A stretch of 64,000 nucleotides of DNA from Chrysophaeum taylorii (GCA_029834535.1 JAQMWT010000531.1:248001-312000), one strand, 5' to 3'; numbered from the stretch's first letter, positions 49,806 through 59,478 are shown. Notes: generated by a model from the letters alone, not told the origin. Translations and numbers: made by a program.

Positions 49806-51299
49806 ATGATCGTGCCGTTGGCGGTGTCCGGGACGATCGAGGAGGGGTTCGAGCTGCGGCGGAACATTGATGCCGAGAGCTGGGAGGCCGTGTTTCTCGG
49901 GCCCGCCCTGTGTCGCGGCGCGAAGATGTACCTGGACATCAAGGAGACCGGGTGCCGGGAGCACGATCGGGTGAACCCGGCACGGGTGAACCCAGCGATG
50001 GTGCTGACGGGGGACGAGCGCGACGCCAACGTTTATTCGGTGTACCTCGTCGAGGAGCGCGCGTGCGTGAGTGCGCTGTTGGGGGAGCCGCGGCTTCTGT
50101 CGATGGCTGCGGACGCCCTGCGCGTAGACCTCGAAGACCCGCTGACGAGTCCGCGAGTGGTGGAATTCGCGCGCGCCAAGCTCGGATACGACGCCGAGAC
50201 CTGCGCAGTTCTGAGCGTCGTGGCGGCATATCGGGGGCGGAGGTTCGTGGCGGCGCCGCCCTTCGAGATCCGTTCGGACGGAACGCGCGTGACGTCGTTC
50301 CGGAGATCGCTGGCGATATTTTCCGGCATCGACCAGGCGGTCCCCGGGTCGAGTTCTTGGAACCAGGCGGTCGCGGCGGCCTTGGTCCGTGCCAACGCCG
50401 AGCTCCCCGCCGATTCGGAAGCCCTCTATGCGACCAACCGCGTCCAGAATCGTCTTTCGACGAGATTGTCCGTAGAAGAGATTCGAGTCCTCTTTTCACG
50501 CGCGGGGTTGGGCGACATCCCGGCGCTCCCCGAACCCCTACGCGTCAGGGCCGACCCCTATCCCTTTCCCCTCGTCGGCTCTCTCGACCCCGAGACTACG
50601 GCGCTCCTTATCGTCGACCTCCAGCGAGACTTCACGGAGGAGGGCGGCTACGCGTCGGCGATGGGCCTCGACCTCAAGCCCCTCGCCGCGCCGTTGGCCA
50701 ACGTCAAGCGCGTTTTAGCGGCGGCGCGCTCGTCGGGCCTCAAAATCATACACACCCGCCAGGGTTTTCGCGACGACCTCGCCGACGTCCCTCCCCACGT
50801 CGCCGCCCGGTTCGCGAAACACTGCGACATTCTCATAGGGAAGACCGTCGGTCCCCTCGGGACGGTCTTTATTAGGGGGCAGCCCGGCTGGCACATCAAC
50901 GACGCGGTCGCGCCGATCGAGGGCGAGCCCGTCGTCGATAAGACGGCCAACTCCGCCTTTGTCGGCACCGACCTCGACCGCATCCTCCGAGCTTCCAACA
51001 TCCACAACCTCGTCTTGTGCGGTAATACCCTCGATGTCTGCGTCCACAGCACCATGCGCCACGCGAACGACCTTAACTACCACACCTGCCTCCTCGAGGA
51101 CTGCTGCGGCTGTGCTGCCGAGGCACTCAAGAAGGCCATGCTCCACTCTGTCAAAATCGAGACGGGCGTCTTCGGCTGCGTTTCGAACGCCGATGCCTTT
51201 ATTTCGGCCCTCCACGCCATGCCTCCCCCCCTCGCCTCCCTCCTCTCCTCGAGGCGAGGCTCGTTCCGCCTCGCCCTCTCAGACTCCGAGCTCGTGTAA
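49806..51299 (+). CDS. Isochorismatase-like cysteine hydrolase with an unknown N-terminal domain
   Basis: The frame opens with a TTG at 49785; the first ATG is at 49806, giving 497 residues. The C-terminal half (about 262-470) is an isochorismatase-family amidohydrolase. Its triad is Asp in LLIVDLQRDF (about 270), Lys in VVDKTANSAF (about 379) and the nucleophile Cys in GNTLDVCVHSTMR (about 412). The family includes nicotinamidase, biuret and ureidoacrylate hydrolases; spacing resembles the latter two. The first 255 residues (AVFLGPALCRGAKMYLDI, then DANVYSVYLVEERACVSALL) form a domain I do not recognise. The substrate is unknown. Confidence 0.82.
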   Translation: MIVPLAVSGTIEEGFELRRNIDAESWEAVFLGPALCRGAKMYLDIKETGCREHDRVNPARVNPAMVLTGDERDANVYSVYLVEERACVSALLGEPRLLSMAADALRVDLEDPLTSPRVVEFARAKLGYDAETCAVLSVVAAYRGRRFVAAPPFEIRSDGTRVTSFRRSLAIFSGIDQAVPGSSSWNQAVAAALVRANAELPADSEALYATNRVQNRLSTRLSVEEIRVLFSRAGLGDIPALPEPLRVRADPYPFPLVGSLDPETTALLIVDLQRDFTEEGGYASAMGLDLKPLAAPLANVKRVLAAARSSGLKIIHTRQGFRDDLADVPPHVAARFAKHCDILIGKTVGPLGTVFIRGQPGWHINDAVAPIEGEPVVDKTANSAFVGTDLDRILRASNIHNLVLCGNTLDVCVHSTMRHANDLNYHTCLLEDCCGCAAEALKKAMLHSVKIETGVFGCVSNADAFISALHAMPPPLASLLSSRRGSFRLALSDSELV

Positions 51300-51422
51300 A
51301 AATAAAGAAGAGTTTATTTATGGATACCTACCCCAAGTAGTTAGTTAGTTGTGTGAAAGATCCTGTTGTTGTTGTTGTTGTTGTTGGTTGTTGTGAAAAA
51401 AAAAAAAAAAAAAAAAACAGCG
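51300..51422. promoter_or_regulatory. Short intergenic gap with GTT repeat and A tract
   Basis: Between two same-strand genes, a (GTT)n run around 51364-51390 is followed by an uninterrupted run of about 21 A ending just before the ATG at 51423. The A tract would be in the leader of the glycosyltransferase mRNA. Confidence 0.55.
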
Positions 51423-53252
51423 ATGACGACGACGACGAAGACGTCTGAAAGAAAGGCCGCCGCCCGCAAGGCGGTGCCGTTGGTAGTGATCCTCAGCATC
51501 ATCATCGTCGGCGTGGCGGTCCAGGCGTTGTGCGCACAGCTGGATCTGCCCCCCGGAAAGCTCCTCCGGAACCTGGTCGCCCCCAGCAAGCCCTCTTCCG
51601 TGACCCCCAAGTACTCGTGCGGAATTGGCGAGATCGCGGCGCTGGTGACGGTGGTGGTGACGGTGAAGGACGCGTGCTCGCAGATGCCAGAGTTCGTCGC
51701 GGCGTTGAAGGAGGTCGTCGGACCCGAGACGGCGTTGATCTTGACTTACCCGCGTTTCGAGTCGTGCGCGCCGGAAACCCTCGGCGTCGACGTCGCGAGC
51801 TGGAAAAAGGTCCGGACCATCGCACTTCCCCCCGACTCGTCCCCGATGCGCGGGTGGGTCGACGCGGCGGAACTCGTCGACACGAAATACGCCCTACTCC
51901 TCCACAACGACGGGTACGCGATAGACGACTTCTTCGCGTGCGAGCTGTTGCGAGCCCTCGAAACGCGCAACGGGTCCTACGCCGTTGCTGCCCCGATGTT
52001 GTACGAATCCAAGGCCGACGGCTCGCTGGCGGCACACGCGACGCAATCGAGGCTTAGGGTTGTGGACGGCGTCGTGCGGCACGACCACTCGCTCGCGAGA
52101 GCGTTGAACAGAGGCGCCGACTACGACGAAGGGGAACAGACCGATTTTCTCGAGGACCATGGGTTTATGATCGAGACCGACAAAATCACGACGGTCGTCG
52201 ACCCCTCCGCATCCTACACCCTCGAGTACATCGACATGATTCTCTCGCTGAAATCGCGAGGTTGGAAAGTACTCTTCGTGCCGACCGCGCGGCTCGAGTT
52301 CCGGATCGCCGAATTCTCGTGGCGCGACATCCCGTACTTCATGTACAAGAGGTCCGAGGCGACCTGCCACGGCACCCGCGACTACCTCGCGAAAAAGTGG
52401 GACTCCAAGTTCCCCAACACGGGCTTCTGGACCTACATCAAGTACACGATCGTCGAGTCCCACGAGTTTCCGGAAAGCGAGCTCGAGGAGCTCCCCTGGC
52501 ACCAGCACGCTTCTCTCTTTCTCGGTTTTTTCCAGATGGCCGGCTACAACCGCTATTTTATCAACGATTCTACTTTCCAGTACGTCGCGCTTCTCGACGC
52601 CCTCGACTCGGGCACTCTCTCGACCTTGGGACCGATCTCCGCTTCGCGCGTCACTGCTCGAACCCAGCCCGCGACCGTCCGCAACGCCTCCAAGGCCTCG
52701 CACTTGCTCCCGACCTTGGACAAGGGCTGGCTGCCGTCGATCGAAGCGGACATGCCGCTCGAATACCTTCCATTCGCGGTCGCCGAACTTCGCTGGCCGG
52801 GCCGGCGGTGCCGGCGCGTCCTCTCGGACTCCGGCGCGAATCTTACATTCCCCAAGCACCTCTGCGGCGTCGCCGCCCAGCACGGCGATTCCTGCTCCTG
52901 CTGGGTCAATCTCCCCACCTTCAAGGCCCACTCGGCCCTGATGACCTTCTTGGCCAGCCTCGCGAGTCTCGCGAAACTCCCCTCGCGCGTCACCACCTAT
53001 CTCGAAATGTTCCTCGGCTCCACCAACAAAGCGGCAAACCACGTCTACGCCCTCGACCCCTGGCGCGACCGCCTCACGACCTTCCGGGTCGCCACCTGCG
53101 GCGGCGCCAAGACCGCTACGGCCGCCTTGGATGAGCCCTGCGACGACCTCGACTTTCGCTTCGACGATGCCAGCCGCGTCGTCCACTTTTCGGGGAGGCC
53201 TGCGACCCCCGACGAGCTCGACGCGGCCCTCAGGCGAATCTACTCCTTGTAG
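51423..53252 (+). CDS. Type II membrane glycosyltransferase-like protein
   Basis: The first ATG gives 609 residues. A short basic N-terminus (KAAARKAV) and one signal-anchor span (PLVVILSIIIVGVAVQALCA, about 19-38) are typical of Golgi enzymes. The lumenal part resembles GT2/GT-A transferases. VTVVVTVKDACSQMPEFVAAL starts the fold, AELVDTKYALLLHNDGYAID holds an acidic motif at the DxD position (about 160-180), and SLKSRGWKVLFVPTARLEFR and SWRDIPYFMYKRSEATCHG follow as in GT2 proteins. The second half is unassigned and Cys-containing (HLCGVAAQHGDSCSCWV). Acceptor and donor sugars are unknown. Confidence 0.65.
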   Translation: MTTTTKTSERKAAARKAVPLVVILSIIIVGVAVQALCAQLDLPPGKLLRNLVAPSKPSSVTPKYSCGIGEIAALVTVVVTVKDACSQMPEFVAALKEVVGPETALILTYPRFESCAPETLGVDVASWKKVRTIALPPDSSPMRGWVDAAELVDTKYALLLHNDGYAIDDFFACELLRALETRNGSYAVAAPMLYESKADGSLAAHATQSRLRVVDGVVRHDHSLARALNRGADYDEGEQTDFLEDHGFMIETDKITTVVDPSASYTLEYIDMILSLKSRGWKVLFVPTARLEFRIAEFSWRDIPYFMYKRSEATCHGTRDYLAKKWDSKFPNTGFWTYIKYTIVESHEFPESELEELPWHQHASLFLGFFQMAGYNRYFINDSTFQYVALLDALDSGTLSTLGPISASRVTARTQPATVRNASKASHLLPTLDKGWLPSIEADMPLEYLPFAVAELRWPGRRCRRVLSDSGANLTFPKHLCGVAAQHGDSCSCWVNLPTFKAHSALMTFLASLASLAKLPSRVTTYLEMFLGSTNKAANHVYALDPWRDRLTTFRVATCGGAKTATAALDEPCDDLDFRFDDASRVVHFSGRPATPDELDAALRRIYSL

Positions 53253-53933
53253 AAAATAATAACACGCCCCTAACGAATGGACTCCTTCTTGTTCAAGACT
53301 ATTATGGTTGTCCTCGTCGCCAACGAACTCCTAACAAAACATCATCCACTGCGCAACCCCCCCCCCCTCCAAAGCGCACTCTCATCACTTAAGTCTCTCT
53401 CCTTCCCTTCTTCTGAGGCACGCGCTACTTTCATCATCATCATCATGATGATGATGATGATGATGTGTTGCTTCCTTCTTCGCGCACAACTCTTGTTGTC
53501 TTTTAGTTACGACGCGTGGCGGGGCTTTGAATGAACGAATGAATGAATGAATCATGCTCATAGACGATGATGCGTCTTGTGAGGCATGACAGCACTACTA
53601 TGAACGTAAACGGATGATGGATGGCACCACCACACTCCGTGACGGAGTATGTTTTGGCGTATCATGATGGAAGAAAGAGCCAAGTAGTATTCTTCGAACT
53701 AAACTCGACGCGACTTGAACCGCCAGGTGTGTGTGTGATCATCATCAACAACCGAGAGCGAAGAACTGCGGGTATCGCCGCAGCAGCAGGAGATGTGCTT
53801 ATCTCAATACTGCGCAACCAGCCGGCAGTCCGGTATATATACCGTGTGGTGCGTTTTTTCACACACCACCCTTCCAGCAGCCAACCGGGATATTGAGTGT
53901 ATTATTATTAAAGTTGCATTTTCGCGCATTGCC
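53253..53933. other. Intergenic region with self-complementary CAT/ATG repeat
   Basis: A (CAT)n tract runs into (GAT)n at about 53432-53464, giving a hairpin-capable inverted repeat. GAAT units lie near 53530-53552. The frame upstream of 53934 is open from 53793 but reads as untranslated leader. Confidence 0.5.
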
Positions 53934-55265
53934 ATGAACTCGCTGCATGATGTGGTCGTGGAACGCGATGTCGTCTCGATCGGCGACAAGACGTACCCGT
54001 TCCTCGATATCCTCGGGGTGCGGAGCTATACGAAGGGCGTTGAGGTCGTGTTGTGCGAAAAGCCGGGCGTCGGGTGCATGGGTGGGTCTGGAGAGCGACG
54101 GCTCCGGTCCGAAAAAGTCGCGGTTGAGGACCCCTCCGCCGTCGCGAGCGAGGTGCGTGCGGCCGTTAAGGCGGCAACACCTAATGCGCCGAACCGCGTT
54201 TTGGTGTTCGTGAATCCGTCGAGCGGGACGGGGCGCGCGTCAAAGGTTTACCAGCGTTCGGTGAAACCGGTGCTCCGAGCGGCGGGCATAGAGATCGATC
54301 TCGTCGTGACGAGCCGCGAAAACGAGGCGTTCGAGAAGTGTGCGGGCGGCTTCGATGACCCGCCGGGCGGGATTCTGGTCGTCGGCGGCGACGGCACGCT
54401 GAGCGAGGTCGTACGCGGCCTCGTCGCGCGCGACGCCGATCTCCTCGCCATCCCGCTCGGTCACGCGCCGGGTGGCACCGGTAACGCGTGCGCGCAGTCG
54501 ATCGCCCACCAGTGTGGCGACGCGTGCTCGGGCGTGGACGCGGCCTATTACGTCGCCAAGGGTACGACGCGGCCGCTGGATCTCCTCCGGGTCGAACTCG
54601 CCGACGGTTCGGTCGTCCCTTCGTTCCTTTCGATCGAGTGGGCAATTATCGCCGACATCGACCTCGGCTCGGATTCGCTCCGGTGCTTAGGCGACGCGCG
54701 ATTCACCCTGGCGGCTATCTACCGCTTACTATGCCTCCGAAAGTACTGCGGCACCCTATCCTATTTGCCGGAGGAGGAGGAGGAGGAGGTTTCGCGCGAG
54801 AAGACGCCCGACTCGACGAGCTTTTGTTCCACGAGACTCCCGCCACTCGCCGAACCCCTGCCGGATTCGTGGGTCCAAGTGGAGGCCACGACCTTCCAGT
54901 TAGCCATGGCCCTCAACCTCTCACACATAGACGCGACCACGCTCCTCGCCCCTCGCGCGCGGCTCGACGACGGCGCGATCCACCTCGTGTGGACCGCGGA
55001 AGGCACGGGGTGCTGCGCGGCTCTGAACCTTGCGGACACCATGATAAAGTTTGAGGACGGCACGCATATCGACAAGACCTCCGTCAACACTATCAAGTGC
55101 CGGGCCTTCCGGCTCGTCCCCAGCCGCGCCGACACGAGCCGCCTCGCGATCGACGGCGAAGAGGTGCCCAACGCGGCCATCCAGGCCGCGGTAGTTCCGA
55201 GGACCCTCCGCGTCTTCACCGCGCCACAACATAACTACGGCGCCATAACCAGGCAACCCCACTAG
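53934..55265 (+). CDS. SPHK: Sphingosine kinase
   Basis: The protein has 443 residues from MNSLHDVVVERDVV; an earlier in-frame ATG at 53793 adds sequence that is not family-like. The DAGK/SphK catalytic blocks are present: C1 FVNPSSGTGRASKV (about 92), C2 VVGGDGTLSEVVRGL (about 149), C3 LGHAPGGTGNACAQS (about 174), and the sphingosine-kinase-specific C4 SIEWAIIADIDLGSDSLRCLGDARFTL (about 233) with RKYCGTLSYLP. The enzyme phosphorylates sphingoid bases to a signalling lipid. A short Glu run with a Ser/Thr insert (EEEEEEV) follows residue 280. Its stop overlaps the stop of the convergent ankyrin gene. Confidence 0.92.
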   Translation: MNSLHDVVVERDVVSIGDKTYPFLDILGVRSYTKGVEVVLCEKPGVGCMGGSGERRLRSEKVAVEDPSAVASEVRAAVKAATPNAPNRVLVFVNPSSGTGRASKVYQRSVKPVLRAAGIEIDLVVTSRENEAFEKCAGGFDDPPGGILVVGGDGTLSEVVRGLVARDADLLAIPLGHAPGGTGNACAQSIAHQCGDACSGVDAAYYVAKGTTRPLDLLRVELADGSVVPSFLSIEWAIIADIDLGSDSLRCLGDARFTLAAIYRLLCLRKYCGTLSYLPEEEEEEVSREKTPDSTSFCSTRLPPLAEPLPDSWVQVEATTFQLAMALNLSHIDATTLLAPRARLDDGAIHLVWTAEGTGCCAALNLADTMIKFEDGTHIDKTSVNTIKCRAFRLVPSRADTSRLAIDGEEVPNAAIQAAVVPRTLRVFTAPQHNYGAITRQPH

Positions 55266-55636
55266 CTACACCTTCGGTCTTGTTCGCGCGACTCCAAGGC
55301 GTCGTAGGCGGCCGCGAGCGCCGTCGGATCGACGTCGGCGACGAGCTCGCCGCAGTCGTTTTTAAGGTCTGTGCGCGCCCCGAGCGCCAGGAGTTCGGCC
55401 ATGAAGCGCGGGTCGGCGCCGTTGCGCGCTGCCAAGTGCAGCAGCGTGTCTCCGCGCTCGTAGGCCTTGGAGTGATGACCGAGTTTACGAGGCCAATAGT
55501 CGCTCCGCGAAAGCATGTACCCGCCGTAGTGCCCCCCCCGCACCTTGGCGTCGACGTGCTCCCTCTGGAGGACCCCCCTCTCAATCCTGCCCTCATCCAT
55601 CGCCGTAATCGCGACGCGGCCCCACCATGTCTCCAT
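55262..55636 (-). CDS. Small ankyrin-repeat protein
   Basis: The 124-residue frame starts METWWGRVAITAMDEGRI; upstream in-frame codons read as leader. One clear ankyrin repeat is present (ERGDTLLHLAARNGADPRFMAELLALGARTDLKN, about 60-95), with a possible degenerate second one. It is a short adaptor-like protein of unknown partner. The stop codon (TAG on the minus strand, 55264-55262) shares the palindrome CTAG with the stop of the sphingosine kinase gene. Confidence 0.7.
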   Translation of the reverse strand: METWWGRVAITAMDEGRIERGVLQREHVDAKVRGGHYGGYMLSRSDYWPRKLGHHSKAYERGDTLLHLAARNGADPRFMAELLALGARTDLKNDCGELVADVDPTALAAAYDALESREQDRRCS

Positions 55637-55762
55637 CGCTCTGGGAGCAGAACGCTTGAGCCTTGGTAGGCCCCAGTTCTTCTTCTTCTTATTTATTACT
55701 TCGTTCAACACACAATTTTGATTGGGTAAACGCGTATCTATCTATCTATCTATCTATCGCGG

Positions 55763-57073
55763 ATGAGACGGCGCATGTTGCTGAGGCGCGTGTCGGCGGT
55801 GGCCCAGAAAGCACACAAAAAAAAGTCGTACGAGCCCGCTCCTCTGGGACCGTTGTCGGCGGCCGCCAAGATAAAGGAAGCGCAGTATGGCGCCGAGAAC
55901 TACCATCCCGTCCCTGTGGTCCTCGCTTCCGGCAAGGGCGCCAAGGTGTGGGACGTTGACGGGCGCGAGTACCTCGACTTTCTGTCGGCGTATTCGGCGG
56001 TCAATCAGGGCCACTGCCACCCCAAGATCGTCGCGGCGCTCAAGGCTCAGGCCGAAACCCTCACTCTGAGTTCGCGCGCCTTCCACAACGATCGGCTCGG
56101 CGAATGGTGCGAGTACGCGACCCGCGTCTTTGGGTTCGAACGCCTCCTCCCCATGAACACGGGTGTCGAGGCCTCGGAGACGAGCGTCAAGCTCGCGCGA
56201 CGCTGGAGCTACGCTGTGAAAAAAGTGCCCGAGGGCACGGCGCGCGTCGTCGTCGCGAACAACAACTTCTGGGGTCGAAGTATTGGCGCAATTTCCGCGT
56301 CGACCGACCCCACGTCCTACGGCGGCTTCGGGCCCCTCGCTCCGGGCTTCGACTGGGTACCCTTTGGCGACGCCCAGGCCCTCGAGGACCTCCTCGAACG
56401 CCAGGCCGAACGCACCGCCTGCGTCATGCTCGAGCCTATCCAGGGCGAGGCCGGCGTCATCGTGCCGCCCGAAGGATACCTCGCCAAGTGCCGGGACCTC
56501 TGCGACCGCTACAACGTCCTCCTCACCTTCGACGAGGTTCAGACTGGCCTCGGCCGCACGGGACGCCTTTTAGCCTGTCACCACGACGACGTCAAGCCGG
56601 ACATCCTCGTCCTCGGTAAGGCTCTCAGCGGTGGCCTCCTTCCCGTGTCCGCCGTCCTCGCGGATTCGCACGTCATGTTGACGATTCGTCCGGGGGAGCA
56701 CGGCTCAACCTACGGGGGAAACCCCGTCGCCTGTCGCGTCGCCAAAGCCGCGATTCAAACCCTCGTCGAAGAGGACATGATCTCCAATGCCCGGGACCGC
56801 GGCGCCGAGCTCGAGGCCGGCTTGAGAGACCTCGTCCAGAGGCGCGACGTCGCCCTCGACACCCGCGGCCGCGGCCTTCTCAGAGCCCTCGTCATCGACC
56901 CCGACCGCGTCGATGCCTGGGACGTCTGCCTCGCACTCCGCGACAACGGCCTTATCACCAAGCCCACGCACAACAACGTTATCCGCCTCGCCCCGCCCCT
57001 CGTCATCTCCTCCGATGAAATCAAGCAGGCCCTTGCCGCCTTCGACACCGCCCTCGCCTACTTCGACGACTGA
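55763..57073 (+). CDS. OAT: Ornithine aminotransferase
   Basis: The 436-residue single-exon enzyme has a basic, Arg-rich N-terminus (MRRRMLLRRVSAVAQKAHKK) suited to mitochondrial import. Family blocks are complete: EYLDFLSAYSAVNQGHCHP, MNTGVEASETSVKLARRW, FWGRSIGAISASTDPTSYGG, EPIQGEAGVIVPPEGYL, FDEVQTGLGRTGR and the PLP lysine in ILVLGKALSGGLLPVSAVL (about 286), then GEHGSTYGGNPVACRVA. It interconverts ornithine plus 2-oxoglutarate with glutamate semialdehyde. A (TATC)n run of about 24 nt ends four bases before the ATG. Confidence 0.96.
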   Translation: MRRRMLLRRVSAVAQKAHKKKSYEPAPLGPLSAAAKIKEAQYGAENYHPVPVVLASGKGAKVWDVDGREYLDFLSAYSAVNQGHCHPKIVAALKAQAETLTLSSRAFHNDRLGEWCEYATRVFGFERLLPMNTGVEASETSVKLARRWSYAVKKVPEGTARVVVANNNFWGRSIGAISASTDPTSYGGFGPLAPGFDWVPFGDAQALEDLLERQAERTACVMLEPIQGEAGVIVPPEGYLAKCRDLCDRYNVLLTFDEVQTGLGRTGRLLACHHDDVKPDILVLGKALSGGLLPVSAVLADSHVMLTIRPGEHGSTYGGNPVACRVAKAAIQTLVEEDMISNARDRGAELEAGLRDLVQRRDVALDTRGRGLLRALVIDPDRVDAWDVCLALRDNGLITKPTHNNVIRLAPPLVISSDEIKQALAAFDTALAYFDD

Positions 57074-57679
57074 CTCGGACTCAGGACGGACGGACGGACG
57101 GACGGACTGGACGTGCTCTGTCACTGACTCAAGTAGCATTGTATTTATTACGTTCCGAGGAACTCGATTTTTCGTACTCGAATCGAAGAAGAGGAGTTGG
57201 TTTTTAATTACTGTAGAGGAAGGAAGGAGGCTATGTTTTTTTTTTTCTTGGTAGAAGTCGCCGCCGCCGCCGCCGGCCGCCGCCGCCGCCGCCCTATATA
57301 TTATTATATCGTCTCATTATTGGTGAGAAGAGGAGGTTGTTCATTCAAAAAAAGCCGCCTCAATGCGAATCGGCGGACCGTCACCACATCGTCGCGTAGG
57401 CACCATCATCATCATCCTGCGTGGATTTTACTCCTGCATGGTCGTTGTCGGCCTGGCTTTCGTAGAAGCGGTCTCTAATAATTCGGAATGCGCCTGAAAG
57501 CTTCTTGGTCGGTCGGGCTCTCGCTTGGTTGGCATGGTTGCCTTGTAGTTAGGTAGCTTGCAGTATCCGAGGCTAGGTTGGCATTGCTGATTGGCTTCAA
57601 TCTATAGCTGAGACTGCATACTTTTAGCCCCATACTTTTATGTGTTAGACCTTGAAAAAAAACCCTGTCGGCGAAGAAG
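57074..57679. other. Intergenic region between OAT and EIF6
   Basis: A GGAC tetranucleotide run (about 57086-57104) begins just after the OAT stop. A CGCCGC run (about 57257-57293) is followed by AT-rich TATATATTATTATA. No gene is supported. Confidence 0.5.
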
Positions 57680-58589
57680 ATGATTCGTTGCCAGTTCGAG
57701 GGGAGCAACGAGATCGGTGCGTGCGGGGTTGGATGAATGTTAGGCGCGCTTTTAGGTGTCGTTTCGCGACTGACAAACGCTTACGCCCTGACTTGCGTCG
57801 GAAATTCCGAGTCGTTCTACTCGGTGTTCCAATCGGAACTCTCGCAGCACATTCCTGTCGTCCACGCCTCGATCGCGGGGTGCCGGTTCGTCGGGCGCGT
57901 CACCGTCGGCAACCGCCGCGGCCTCTTGGTTCCCAACACAACCGGCGACCAAGAACTTCAACACTTGCGAAACGCCCTCCCCGACGTAAGGACGAATTTT
58001 GGCGTAAATTTAGCGATGTCTCTCGCCGTAGTCCGTGGTCGTGCAACGCGTCGACGAGCGGCTCTCGGCGCTCGGGAACTGCATTGCGTGCAACGATCAT
58101 GTCGCGCTCGTCCATACCGATCTCGACCGGGAGACCGAGGACATCGTCGCCGACGTGCTGGGCGTCGAGGTTTTCAGACAGACCATCTGCGGCAACGCGC
58201 TCGTGGGTTCCTATTGCGTCTTCACCAACCAGGGCGGCATCGTCCACCCCCGGACAAGCGTCGAGGATCTCGAGGAGCTCGCGAGCCTCCTCCAGGTGCC
58301 CCTCATCGCGGGCACCGTCAACCGAGGTCTGTTCCTCTTTTTGATGTGTCCTAACCCCCGCGGCGCAGGTTCGGATGTGCTGGGCGCGGGGCTTGTCGCG
58401 AACGACTGGGCCGCCTTTTGCGGCTATGACACCACCTCCACTGAGATAAACGTCCTCGAAACCGTCCTCAAGCTCGACGACGACGACGACGACGACGACG
58501 ACGGCGATCTCGCGGGGACAAGTGCAAGAGGAGGAGGAGGAGGCCCGACGCCCAAAATGCGCGACGCCCTCATCGATACCATCGTGTGA
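57680..58589 (+). CDS. EIF6: Eukaryotic translation initiation factor 6 (4 exons)
   Basis: Exons 57680-57716, 57756-57985, 58032-58326 and 58369-58589 give 260 residues, with introns of 39, 46 and 42 nt. Joins restore conserved eIF6 text: [36 protein letters not shown] and [20 protein letters not shown]. Other hallmarks are [42 protein letters not shown] and [15 protein letters not shown]. eIF6 keeps 60S subunits apart from 40S and acts in 60S biogenesis. The C-terminal tail is unusual: nine Asp in a row plus a Gly run are inserted before [10 protein letters not shown]. Confidence 0.96.
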
Positions 58590-58650
58590 AAGGGTATTTA
58601 TTATAAAAGGGTTAGGTTCTGCTAAAAGAGGGTTCGAGAATCTTCAACCT

Positions 58651-59264
58651 ATGATGCGCTGTCTCGTCGTCGCTGTCTCCGTCGCGGTCGCCGGCGCGCT
58701 CAGCACGCAGAGCGTCTCGCGAGCGAGGTTCTTGCGCAGCGCCGAAGCCGCGGCGTTGACGTGGGCCTCGTCGCGCGTGGCCTGGGCCGACGATTACGAG
58801 ACGCTTGATTCTGGGTACGTTGCTCCGTCGCGAGTCAAAAACAAGCAACACGCCGCAGGTTGCGATACAAGGTCCTCAAGAAAGGGGACGGCGCCGTCCC
58901 AAAGGTGGGGGACCTGATCTGCATCCGGTTCAAAGGATCCTTCGAGGGTCGCGTCTTCGACGATATCACGGAGACTCCGGAACCCCTGTACTATCGCGTC
59001 GGTTCCGGCACGCTGATCAAGGGCATCGACGAGGCGCTCCCCCTTATGCGCTTCGGCGACACCTGGAGCCTCGTCATTCCTGGCCCCCTCGGTTTCGGGC
59101 CCAAAGGTCAGTCATTTTCCTGCCCACCTGCACACGTACGCTGCGCAGGCCGCCCCGCCAGCGCCGGCAAGCCGCGGATTCCCTCCAACGCCGAGCTCGT
59201 GTACGAGCTCTCCATCGTCGGCTTCCCCGGCTTCGAGGGCGATTTGATCGACACGGTCTTGTAA
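58651..59264 (+). CDS. Plastid-targeted FKBP-type peptidyl-prolyl isomerase (3 exons)
   Basis: Exons 58651-58814, 58859-59106 and 59149-59264 encode 175 residues. The leader MMRCLVVAVSVAVAGALS is a signal peptide; the following RARFLRSAEAAALTWAS...AWA resembles a transit plus thylakoid-transfer segment, suggesting the lumen. The FKBP domain reads RYKVLKKGDGAVPKVGDLIC, RVFDDITETPEPLYYRVGSG, GIDEALPLMRFGDTWSLVIP, then GFGPKG|RPASAGKPRIPSNAEL and VYELSIVGF. Introns are 44 and 42 nt; the second keeps frame, so only the family fit shows that it is spliced. Several substitutions in the active-site pocket make catalysis uncertain. Confidence 0.88.
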
Positions 59265-59267
59265 TTA

Positions 59268-59478
59268 GGGCCGGCGTGGCAGGGCTTTGGTTGGTAAAAA
59301 AAAAAGTTAGAAAGGGGGGGGGGGAGGAGCGCTAGTCTGGCGTGAGTTCTCTTTGTAGCAAGTTACTTACGACGGGCCGGCGTGGCAGGGCTTTGGTTGG
59401 TAAAAAAAAAAAAGTTAGAAAGGGGGGGGGGAGGAGCGCTAGTCTGGCGTGAGTTCTCTTTGTAGCAAGTTACTTACG
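59268..59478 (+). repeat. Two-copy 106-bp tandem duplication after the FKBP gene
   Basis: A unit starting GGGCCGGCGTGGCAGGGC and ending TAGCAAGTTACTTACG occurs at 59268-59371 and again at 59374-59478. The copies differ almost only in the lengths of the A and G runs. It begins three bases after the FKBP stop, so the duplicated unit is probably that gene's 3' untranslated region. Confidence 0.95.
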
